This document shows, piece after piece, positions 55,038-64,000 of a stretch of 64,000 nucleotides of DNA; within the stretch, counting starts at the first letter, position 1; each line of letters starts with the position of its first letter. This DNA comes from Gongronella butleri (taxonomy: Eukaryota; Mucoromycota; Mucoromycetes; Mucorales; Cunninghamellaceae). The stretch lies in NCBI GenBank assembly GCA_025201375.1, contig JAIWZP010000004.1, forward strand, positions 310,001-374,000. The letters are read 5' to 3'. The position numbers were made by a program, and so were the translations under genes. The notes beneath the pieces are model-generated. The model was not told the origin of the DNA. It was given only the letters and a program-made list of their open reading frames with translations, and searched no databases.

Positions 55038-55598
55038 CCAAGATCGCAAATGAGCTGCATGCGAGCACTCTGTTCAAAAGTGCCTGCTCTCTCACACGCG
55101 TTGTTTTCAGTCTGTACACCGCAACGCTAGTTCTCCATTGGCCAATGGCTTCCATTTGCGTACTTTGTGTCACTCTGCTTCAGAAAAAGCTGGGCAAAAG
55201 AATGGAGCCGAATTTTGTTGCTAAAGGTGCCCTTGCTGAGTTGTCAATCTTGCCATCTGCTCGTGAACCTCGGGTTCTCGGCCCCTTGTTTTACTACTGC
55301 AATTGACTTTTCTCCCCGGGGTTACACAGTGGTGATCTAAAATAATGCCCTTTTTTATTTGGAAAAAAAGACATGAAATGGGGATAGCCAAATGGTACCA
55401 AAAAGAAAAAAAATACAACTTTGAAAAGGAATGGAGGGAGAAAGGGGGGGCGTGACGGATCCCAATGGAAAGGGACCTCACCATCGCAAGCATGCTAGAC
55501 GAGTAAAGGAATAGAAAAACAGAAGGCCGCAAGGGCGGGGTGGGGAAGAGCGGGATGCAATGAAAAAGGAAAAGTGGATTTGCGTGGACGTTCTCAAT
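54761..55598. other. Spacer upstream of RasGEF, with microsatellite
   Basis: 838 bp between the RasGEF start and the transporter stop, both minus-strand genes. A 24-nt A-run lies at 54788-54811, more A-runs near 54875, and a (CA)13 run at 55007-55032. Short open frames only; no gene supported. Confidence 0.55.
55007..55032. repeat. (CA)13 dinucleotide microsatellite
   Basis: Thirteen perfect CA units followed by an A-run, in the promoter side of the RasGEF gene about 250 bp from its start codon. Confidence 0.9.
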
Positions 55599-57320
55599 TT
55601 ATGGCCTGTCTGCTTTTTTTTCTGACAAGGTTCCAGGCTGATCATTGGCCGACGCGCCTGATGATAGACTTGTTGGTAAAATCGAAGCGTTGGCCTTTGC
55701 CTTTTCGGACAATTCCACGTTGCTGCCGCGCGCAAGAAAAGAAAAAGATCGAAAAAGAGAGAGTCAGCGATTGGCGGGACAACAAAAAAAAAAAAAAACA
55801 AAGAAAATAGAAATAAAAAAAATCAAGCCATTTTCCTTACCCATACCACGCACCACCCAACAGGGTCAATGCGATGCCAAAGGCATTGGTCATGTTGATG
55901 TTCAACTTGAAGATCATGACGGCCAGAATGATGGACAAAACTTGCTTGACATTGCCTGCGACGGTCATGGTGAGAGCGCTCGTCTTTTTGTTGGCTGTGA
56001 AGCTGACGATATTCAAGGCAAAAGCAATGGCGCCATTGACGGCGAGGCCGCCAGCAAGCGACATGGTCATGTTCTCGGAGCAGAAATCACGCACGCGCTG
56101 CAGCTCGCCCGTGGTATAAGAATAAAAGACGCATTGGATGAATGCCAATGGTGACATGCGCAGTAGCAGGTCCAATGGGTGCAACTTGAGGCGGCCCACT
56201 TGCACACGGTTCGTCACAATCGTCTTCACCGCCGCCAGCAGCGTGCCCAGCACCGTCAGCAAAAATCCAAGAATGGTATAATCGTACTCGCCAATTGTCG
56301 CAAACGCAACACCGGCAACCACCTAAACGAGGCAACAAGGCCCAAGAAAGGACAAGAGCAATCGCCCGAGGTCAGTCATCTGGCTCCAATTTCCGCGCAA
56401 TTTCGGCTTTTTCTCAATTTTTGACGTCTTACAGGCACCAACGACAGATAAATCATGCGCGAGTACGTCTTTTGCAAAGCAAAGATGGAGATAGCCACCG
56501 TGAAGACGGGCGTCATGGCGCGAATCACTTGATGGAACTAAGAATCGGGGAGCATAAAACAATCAAATATTAGTATTTCCTAAAACGGGCATTTGCTTGG
56601 TCCTTTTTCGTGCTTTTGCTCGCTTTCGCGCTCTCCTCTCGTCACCATCCACCCACCACCTCCCTTGCCTAATTGCATCATCAGCCCACACCCACGCAAT
56701 TGGCACAAAAAAAAATGGAAAAACAAAAGAAAAACACGCGTCGTGCACGCAACTCGCTTCTCCCCCGGCTCAATTGATCAAAACTTACAGCAACAGAGAC
56801 GAGATTCCTAATAAAAGATAGTAAACGAGGTCAGTGACACTGTCCATGGACGAATGGGCGCTCCCCTTGGCCCTGTTACCCCTGTCCCTCTCTTTTTTTC
56901 TCGTCCCCCTTATTTTTCAAGCCATTGGCCTCCTTCTTTGTGCTCCCGCCTCCCATCCACGTCCTCAGCCCATTGTCATTGTCTGTCGCCCAATGGCGAC
57001 AACCACCACCTCAGCTAAAAATAGAGTTTCAATGATTTGACGACTTACAGGGACACGTTGCTAATGGCAATGTTGATGGTGTACAAGACCGAGAACATGA
57101 GCATGACCATGTTTTCATTGTCGTTGAGCTTGGCAGGCGTGAAAAAACCGAGAATATAAAGCAGATAGCAGCCGACGGAGCCACAAAGCGTGTGGATAGC
57201 TGTCAGGGACCAAGGGTATGAAAAGCCGTTGAGAATAGCCTTGTTGTACAGGGTCAGCGATAGATTTAGCACAAAGTAGGCGGCCAGCCACATATAGCCA
57301 CTATCTATAGATCGACTCAT
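55599..57320 (-). CDS. Triose-phosphate/nucleotide-sugar-type transporter
   Basis: Five exons: 57049-57320, 56789-56807 (19 nt), 56433-56537, 55841-56322 and 55599-55722 (333 aa). It belongs to the drug/metabolite transporter superfamily, TPT branch (SLY41-like), with about ten membrane spans. Signature segments are AAYFVLNLSLTLYNKAIL at the start, VLYTINIAISNVSLNLVSVA, FHQVIRAMTPVFTVAIS and IGEYDYTILGFLLTVLGTLLAA followed by VGRLKLHPLDLLLRMSPLA. The family's C-terminal half follows (ALTMTVAGNVKQVLSIILAV, TNAFGIALTLLGGAWYG). A polar, Lys/Ser-rich tail ends KKADRP. It is probably in Golgi or ER membranes exchanging a phosphorylated sugar or nucleotide sugar; substrate not assignable. The 19-nt exon 2 encodes NLVSVA inside the conserved block and is needed for frame. 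Confidence 0.92.
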
Positions 57321-57913
57321 AAGGGGCGTGTGTGTGATAAAGGAAGGGAGAGAAATACAACAACAAAAAAAAAAAAAAAAAGAGAAAAAGAAACAGAAAG
57401 AGGAAAGAAAGAAAGAAATATCTGGGAGTCAAAAAAAGGGAAGGCAATAATTTCGTGCGTTGCCTGACGGGCCCTTCATCAGCAAATGAAAATAACCAGC
57501 CAATCAGCGCGTGTCTTTGCAAAATGGAACATTTGGAAAAATGCCCACTTTTTTTTTTTGAAAGGGCTCAAAGAGACAGTATTGAAAGCAGCCCTCCGCC
57601 CGCCGGCTGTGGCCGATTAAGTCGACTCACTACAATGTCCCATCTCCCGGAGCCTCATTCCCCCCCCCACCAATTCACGCAATTGTACGCGCCACGGTCT
57701 TTTTTTGATGTCCTCGGGGCATCCGGGTTCCACGTGCCCTCTTCTTGTCGCCAAGGCCCTATTTCCAACATGATCTGCTGACCCAATGGCTAAAAATAAA
57801 AATAAAAAAAACAAAAAGGCAACAAAAAGGCTCCAATGCTCTATTAGGGGGGCATTGGGATTTTTATTTCGGGGTGATCAGAGAGAGAGAGAGAGAGGAT
57901 GAGAGTCAATGCT
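57321..57913. other. Spacer between QCR8 and the transporter
   Basis: 593 bp between two minus-strand genes, with an A19 run near 57363 and a GA dinucleotide run at about 57880-57898. No supported gene. Confidence 0.55.
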
Positions 57914-58410
57914 TTAGTGGCCTTCGGCTTCGGCGTGACCAGCCTTGGACGACAGGTAGGCGTGCTTGGACTTGGCCGACGAGTAGATGAAGTAGCCAAG
58001 GGCAAAAGCAGTGCCCATGTAGGGGATCTGCGAGGTCACACGGCGAGCCGTGTTGAAAACGGCATTGTGCAAGACACCGGCGAACATGCGCTGCTCAAAG
58101 GGAGACAGGATGTAGGTGACAATACCCTAGAAACGCAAGAAAAAAGAAAAGAAAAAAATGAACATTTGACGCATGATGGACCCGTTTCGCCGTGCCATGG
58201 GCTCAGCCAGGCTCGGCAATTCGTGCATTGCGTGATAGAACTTACACGTTGAGTAGGGCCTTGCATGTTGCCCCACCTATGAAAAAAAAATGAAAAAATG
58301 GCATCAGTCAAGCCATTTCAAGGCATTGATGGCCCCGGGGGTGCGATCGAGACGTGCACAGAAGCAACAACTTACCAACCCATATAAAGCTTCTTGTGAG
58401 CACCACCCAT
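57914..58410 (-). CDS. QCR8: Cytochrome bc1 complex subunit 8
   Basis: Three exons: 58376-58410, 58246-58276 and 57914-58126 (92 aa, the usual size). The N-terminus MGGAHKKLYMGWWGNMQGP with TQRGIVTYILSPFEQRMFAGV matches QCR8, followed by HNAVFNTARRVTSQIPYMG and a single membrane span (GTAFALGYFIYSSA). QCR8 is a small membrane subunit of complex III near the ubiquinol site, assembled together with QCR7 and cytochrome b. Codon-phase and donors (GTAAG in both introns) support the model. The two short exons (35 and 31 nt) precede one longer exon. Confidence 0.95.
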
Positions 58411-59528
58411 GTTGAGAGTAATTTAAGCTGAAAAGATCGAAAAAGAAGAAATGTTATTAGTTTTGGCTCAATTTCACGGCACTGGGCTCTTGTCGATGGT
58501 GTGTACGTACAAAAGATTAAACGAGGGATAAAGAAAGAGAGAGAGGGAGGTGGAAAACAAAAAAAAACACCTTTGTGCAATCCCCTCCCTTCCAATGCTG
58601 GCTGACAAGGCCAGCCCCCCGGCCGGACTGCCTTTGCCCGAGGCTCATTGAATCTCCGCCACCTCAAGCCCAATTATTTCTTATGTCGCCGTCTCGGCTC
58701 TCTTCGTGGTAAGCCGCGCGTCTGATTGGCGCGCCCGCACGCACACCACAAACGCGCGCCGTCAGCGCGCTTTCCCCCTTTTCTTTCTTTCTCTCTCTCT
58801 CTCTCTCGACACGACGGCGGCCGACCCCGCTTTGTTTTGGCCATCTTTTCGTTTGAATTCCTTCGATCAAGAACCTTCTCAAGGGGGTCAGTGTGACAAA
58901 TAATCATGGCCAATTGTCCCATGTTGCCATGTTGCCCGAATGAGGGTGTTGCAAAGGTTGATCAATTGAGTGGCAAACCTACCAGGGGGATCCAGAGCGC
59001 TTTTTGATAGAGAAAACGTGGCAATTGAAGGCCCCTTCCCCTCCTCGAAAAAAAAAGTGGCGTTGGCGTCATGATAGCAAGGCATGGAACAAGCGCGATG
59101 ATCCGTCGCCAAATAAGCAATTGGGTGGGTGGGTGATGAGAAAAAAAAAGAACAGATCATCGGCCTTGTCACACATTCCCGTGACACATGGCATTTTTGT
59201 GTCACCTCCGTCCTTCCGAGAGTCGTAACAAATTTCACCATAAAGCTCAAATGCCCAACTGGGCTTTCTCTTTTTTTTTTTCCTCTCTTTTTTTCTCTCT
59301 TTTTTTTTTTCTTTTGTTCACCAATCGTTGGATTTGCAGGAAGGGGGTTGGAGGAATCAAAATTATTCTTCCACACACCTCCCTCATCTCCACTCTATCA
59401 TCCTTGATCACACCGCTTCCTTCACGTCGGCGCGCCTTTCTTCCCTCTACCATTGTCTCTCCGCATCGCTCTTTTCCTCCCTTTTTTTAGTTTTTGTTTT
59501 TCTTTTCTTTTTGTACATGATTTAAAAG
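58411..59528. other. Divergent intergenic region
   Basis: 1.1 kb between QCR8 (-) and the pseudokinase gene (+). It contains a (CT)n run at 58789-58807, several T-runs and the palindrome-rich 'gattggcgcgcccgcac' near 58725. A T-rich leader directly precedes the ATG at 59529. No gene was recognised. Confidence 0.55.
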
Positions 59529-61738
59529 ATGGCTCTATTGCATGCATTCACTTCTCGTCTCCAATCAATGACAACACGCTGGCAGCAGCGCTGGAGGAGG
59601 CAGACGCCTGGAAACGCGTCGCAGACGAGGGACTGGCGCTCTCTTTCGCCCAACAATCCGCCACTTCCCTTTGTATTACACAATGATATTGATACCAGAG
59701 CTTATGACCCTCTCCTTGTGCTCACCACGGAACGTTCTCCGAAGGTAAAATTCACTAGACCACAAGTTTAGCATATGGTGCCTCAAAAAAAGAAAAAAGA
59801 AAAAAAAAGTGCACGCCGGGAAAAAAAAAAAACGTGTCAATTGCGGTTCTCTTAGGGATCAAATGTTGATGCATTTGACTCTTTCGTTCGCTTTGTTACC
59901 ATGTGGCATGCGCAATGGGCGCAATTGTATCCCTCCTTGCCCTTTTTTCCTTTCCCTTTCCCCCCTCCCCCCCCACCTCTCGTTCCCTTTTGGAGTGACC
60001 CCTATCCATGGTTACACGCGGCCCCCCCATCACCGTGTCACTGATATGGAATGTTGTTACTGGCCCTAATTTTGGGTTCATCATGCGGCACTTTTGGGGA
60101 GTGGGCGGAGCAAAAGGGCGCGAAAAGAGCGAGAGAGCCGGAGAGGCAAGGCACCGCGCGCCGAGGATGCTTATCAATTGTCTCACACCGATTATTTTTT
60201 ATTTTATTTTTTTAGAAGAGCGGTAATGCGCATCGGCGGTCCTTTGGGTCCATGGAATACAATCCAGTGCAGAAGCTGTCGACCATTCTTGAGGAGAGTG
60301 ACATGGGTCATTCGGCGCCAGACGCCACGCCCAGAAGCTCGCGTGAGCCAACACCGCCGTCCACGACGCGTCAAAAGCGCATGGCCGAGAAGAATGGCGA
60401 CTCCATACCCGTGCCAGCATTGCCAGCCAATGATTCTGGTCACTCGCCCTCTCCGTCGTCATCATCTCCAGCCTCATCCACGGCAGGCGCTATCCTTGCA
60501 CCCGCCGCCGCTTCTAATGGCGCCTCAATGTCATCCACATCGCCCGCTGATTCCATCGCAAGCAATGCATCCGACGCATCCTCGTCCAATTCGTCCAATT
60601 CACCTACCATGGCCTATCACCCGCTACCCGTGTGGCCAGAGGCACGCCTCATGGCCAGTCAGGCCCTGCCTGAGAACGTTGCAAAAACAAAATTCGTCAG
60701 GATGGTCCAGATCGCCCACCAATTCCGCCAACAGCACCGCGACTCGGTAGAAATTGACTTGGTCTTGGATCACCAGGGCAATGTCCATCTAGTACGTCTC
60801 TGGTCTCACGGCAGCATGCAGTCGCATGCATTTGAAGGGTAATTTATTTTTATTTTCACGCGCGCAACCTCTCATTGACTTTATTTTTTTAGGAATGCAC
60901 AATACATTGCCCCCGAATTGGCTTTGCACCGTGCCATCTATGGCGAAACAGCCGATGTCTGGGTCTTGGGCATCTCATTGTACAGAATGCTTGTTGGCAA
61001 ATACCCTTTCCACGCCAGCAATGACCGACGACTCTTCAACAAGATGCATCATGGCGGCTTTACAATCCCATCTTCTCTCTCAGATGGTAAGTTTCAATGA
61101 AAATTGTTAGCTACGAGACACGGGGACGGGGGAGATGCGCATTGGCGCCTTTTTTTGGCGTTTGTGTGTGTGTGTTTTTTTTATTTTTTTGATCGATGCA
61201 AATCATGCATGAGCGGATCAATTCATTTTCATTCTTTTTTTTTTTAGACGCCAGAGATCTGCTGCAGCGCATGCTGGCACCTGACCGCACTAGAGCGTCT
61301 TTGGATTTGGTGGTGTTTCATCCATGGCTAAAGACACAATTCATGACATTCTCCTCGATGCTGGACACGGGATTTGCAAGCATGGACGCGTCATTCTCTT
61401 CTGTGGCGCCGTCCTCGGCGCCACCGGCGTCTCCTACAAGCACAACAAGGACATCTCCACATGCATCGCGGCGCTGGTCATCCCTGGGTTCCTTTTTACT
61501 GCCTTGGACGGCGGCATCGTCGGACGCGCTAAAAATAGAACACGACCCAACCTCCGTGCAGCACCAGGAACACCGCCGTGGCAGGAAACGTCCGTCGTCT
61601 GCGGTCGCGACGTCCTTGTCGCCCTCGCCACTGCCGAAAAGGATCCTGGTGCTGCTCATACGTGGCCCATACCCGCCACCCTGTCGTCCCTATCGTGATC
61701 TGTCCGCACACCCAACGACATCACTCTTGTACCCATAG
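59529..61738 (+). CDS. Degenerate protein kinase (pseudokinase)
   Basis: Four exons: 59529-59744, 60216-60838, 60893-61086 and 61248-61738 (507 aa). The C-lobe of a kinase is clear: NAQYIAPELALHR (APE at 286-288), YGETADVWVLGISLYRMLVG, KYPFHASNDRRLFNKMHHG, DARDLLQRMLAPDRTRASL and HPWLK. The active-site half is degenerate. The catalytic loop reads HRDSVEIDLVL (246-256), without the Lys and Asn of HRDxKxxN, and the DFG position reads RLWSHG. No glycine loop or VAIK lysine is visible before it; that region (about 85-205) is Ser/Pro/Ala-rich. This resembles Tribbles-like scaffolds. Intron 1 is 471 nt and contains a possible extra exon after 'ctcttag' (from 59857), so N-lobe pieces may be missing from my model. 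The Ser/Pro-rich tail ends at 61738. Confidence 0.8.
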
Positions 61739-63074
61739 ATACAACCTTTTTCATCATGCACATCTTTAGACACTTTTTTTGTTTGTTTATTCCGCCTTCC
61801 CCCCCCTTTTTTTCCCTCCTCAAGGAAGCCCGTCCCTCTGTGTATATTACGTCTTTACCCCCGCTTTTTTTTGACGCGCATGGGGGCTTGTGCATTCACC
61901 ACTAGAGTGCCCATTCAATTTTCATTTCCCTGTACTCTATTCTTAGATTTCGTCTTGCATGCTATTTTTCTTGGGGCTTTTTTTTATTTTTTACGCGTGC
62001 ACATCCACCTTTTTCCCCTCATTGGCATTGATCTGCCTTACATGTACCTGCCTCCTCTTTGTTGGTCACCCCTTCCACTCCTTGATTTCACTTGGCCATG
62101 CACATTAAACTTGTTTTGCAGTGTCTATTTTGCAGTAAGGAACCAATGCCTAGATCAATAACCCGGATTGGGGCATGAAATGGTCATGTTGCTTGTCGAT
62201 CGCCAACATCACCTGTCCATTTGCATGCCGCCCTCTCTTTATTTGGCACCCACGTGGGCCTCCTTTTTTTTTTTGTTTTGTCACTTTTGTTCGCGTGGCA
62301 AGTCAAAACGCCTCACCTCCCATGTGGGCAGCATGCACCAATGGCAAATTACCGCTTCCCAGGAACGCGTTTTGCCGGTTGTCCTTATATGTCATTGGAT
62401 TCCGAGACTCTGGGGCACGTGTTGCTTTGATGTCATGCTTTCGTCCGTTCACCAAAGCAAAAGAGATATGATTGCAGCGTCGTTGGCACCCCATGCACTC
62501 GTCTTTTTTTTTTTGGAGGAAGGCTCAGCAATCGCCCACATCTGTCTGGTGATCATTTGAACAACTCAGATATGGTCATCATGAACAACTCAGTAAATAA
62601 ATTGATTCTCACTGGTTCGCCAATTTTCGTCACGGATCAGGCACCGGCTGGCCCCGAAACGCATGCCGAAGTGAAATGGCAACTTAGAAAAAAAAAACCC
62701 CCCAAGCGCTTAGCGGAAAGCGATCACAATCCGTTCGACACGACGCAACACGTAAAACAAAAAATCAACCGTGTGTGGTAAGAGCCCAAACAAAAAAAAA
62801 ATCCTACGGTAAATCAAGTCTCCAGAAATGCACCAAACCTGCACAAGAAGGGCCGCAGGACATAACCATGAAAAAAAATGCCAAAAAAGACACAGACGCG
62901 TACGCATCTACTCGTTGGCAATCATTGGCTGATTTTGTGTTTAGCTTTGCATACGAATTACACGAGATGAACGCGCTCGAGTGCCGCGAGAATGCATCCA
63001 CCAGCAAGCAAGAGACGTTCCAGGCGCATGAATTTGATGCGCGCGGATGGCCCGTGTACCCCGTCTGGAGCGCG

Positions 63075-63455
63075 AGATACAGTACAGTACAGTATCACAC
63101 GTTCAAACCGTGGCCAAAAGTGCCCTACTTTTGTCATCATACTGTAGGTACAGTACATACCGGTATCATCATATGATACCAACTCTTCCGAAACGCACAT
63201 TCTTTACTGATCACCGGCGTCCACATATCATGTTATCATCATACGTGCCCAGATCGCGCTTTTCATGCAAATAAATTTCAAGGTGCTACTGTACCTACAG
63301 TACTGTATGATGTACGTATGTATAGCTGATCCGCATCAAGTTTACAAGTTAGCCTTGAGGTGAAAAGTAAATCTAGAACGGTAAAATCTCGCGCGTAGTA
63401 TGAAGGCATGATAGTAAATCTCATTACAGTATCATATCATACTGTATCATAGCTC
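63075..63455. repeat. Palindrome-rich TACTGTA/TACAGTA cluster
   Basis: Directly visible are 'tacagtacagtacagtatc' near 63079, 'atactgtaggtacagtac' near 63139, 'tactgtacctacagtactg' near 63288 and 'tacagtatcatatcatactg' near 63425. The arms could form hairpins of 8-10 bp. It directly precedes repeat copy B. Confidence 0.8.
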
Positions 63456-64000
63456 CCATTTCCTCAACAGCGAAAAGGACAACCCATGATGCTTTCAACG
63501 TGTCGTAAGCAGCTGTCAAATCTCTATCGAATGAGATCAGTTTCTTCGATGGATGGCTAAAACTCGCAGAGAAATAAAATCCACGCACTTTTTCATCAAA
63601 ATCTTTGATCGCGAATTGCTCGAAAATGGTCTAGTCGACTCCCGATTTTTATTCCAGTTTTGATAACAAACAGGGAGGCAAAGCATCTATTGGGATGACT
63701 TTCAGCGCGCTAGCTTGGGTTTCAGCTTTTTGCATCGGTCATTTCACCAGCCTGCAGCCCACTCATCACCAACGCACAAAAATCTGCAAAATAAAAAAAT
63801 AAAAAAGTACGTACAGTAAAAAAATTTTCATGCACTTTGCGTACCTTAATTTGGATGCCTCAAACCTTAAATTTTTGCAAAATTTTTTTGCCCAAAGTAA
63901 GGCAATTTTCTCAGTCGATCGCCGTTCATGCATCACTCTTTGGGCTTTTTTCTTAAGTTCGGGCGACGTGCCATTTTGTCTGCCACCAATGGCAAATCGT
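63456..64000 (+). repeat. Dispersed repeat, copy B (runs off the window)
   Basis: Direct-orientation match to 47620-48140, continuing to the last base of the window, so its true end is unknown. Small indels distinguish the copies; for example B has an extra 'cagcccactcatcacc'-like insertion near 63756. Confidence 0.92.

Larger units (their letters stand above)
61739..64000. other. Gene-free right flank with dispersed repeats
   Basis: 2.3 kb without a supported gene. 61739-62580 is the T/C-rich 3' flank of the pseudokinase gene. From about 62820 the sequence is colinear with landmarks at 45.65-48.14 kb. TACAGTA/TACTGTA words cluster at 63075-63460, including overlapping palindromes. Short open frames only. 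Confidence 0.65.

Noticed and set aside
61324..61698. 124-codon plus-strand frame with membrane-like segments
   Set aside because: Overlaps the last exon of the pseudokinase in another frame; no support.

Overview
This window looks like nuclear DNA from a filamentous or early-diverging fungus, most likely Mucoromycota. That placement is an inference from the gene set and intron style, because no rRNA or other taxonomic marker is present. I modelled 24 protein-coding genes. Almost all are split by short GT-AG introns of about 50-480 bp whose ends carry long homopolymers (A-runs after the donor, T-runs before the acceptor). No tRNA, rRNA, CRISPR array, complete transposon or viral gene was recognised. 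All exon models are hand-built from reading frame, splice consensus and family conservation, without transcript data.

Layout. 1.4-3.8 kb: a SAM-dependent methyltransferase (+). 5.6-9.5 kb: three minus-strand genes (soluble epoxide hydrolase, an uncharacterised protein, ribosomal protein eL28). 12.6-14.7 kb: two paralogous small secreted six-cysteine proteins (+). 15.0-19.7 kb: PAN3 (-) and a PAK-like kinase with two CRIB motifs (+), divergent from a 191-bp spacer. 20.2-25.1 kb: a SWI3/SMARCC chromatin-remodelling subunit and mitochondrial ribosomal protein uS5m (-), the latter divergent from the complex I 23-kDa subunit (+). 27.4-45.4 kb: eight consecutive minus-strand genes (two F-box proteins, QCR7, the kexin protease, an ALKBH1-type dioxygenase, a choice-of-anchor-A adhesin-like protein, an EMP70/TM9 membrane protein). 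49.0-50.0 kb: DIM1/DIB1 of the U5 snRNP (+). 50.4-58.4 kb: an unknown protein, a RasGEF carrying an N-terminal Ras-like pseudo-GTPase, a triose-phosphate-type transporter and QCR8 (all -). 59.5-61.7 kb: a degenerate kinase (pseudokinase) (+).

The genes do not form one pathway. Recurring themes are mitochondrial energy and translation (QCR7, QCR8, NDUFS8, uS5m), RNA handling (PAN3, DIM1, possibly ALKBH1), small-GTPase signalling (tandem-CRIB kinase, pseudo-GTPase RasGEF) and the secretory route (kexin, TM9, secreted peptides, adhesin-like protein).

Gene-free blocks at about 0-1, 10-12, 25.4-27, 38.7-40.1, 45.5-48.9 and 62.6-64 kb contain a decayed dispersed repeat family. The clearest pair is 47620-48140 against 63456-64000, inside longer colinear tracts. 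The most striking gene-level observations are a 3-nt exon in DIM1 encoding only Ser2, an 8-nt exon in the epoxide hydrolase, a GC-AG intron in the adhesin-like gene, the pseudo-GTPase/RasGEF fusion, the tandem-CRIB kinase and the secreted Cys-rich peptide pair with dibasic sites.
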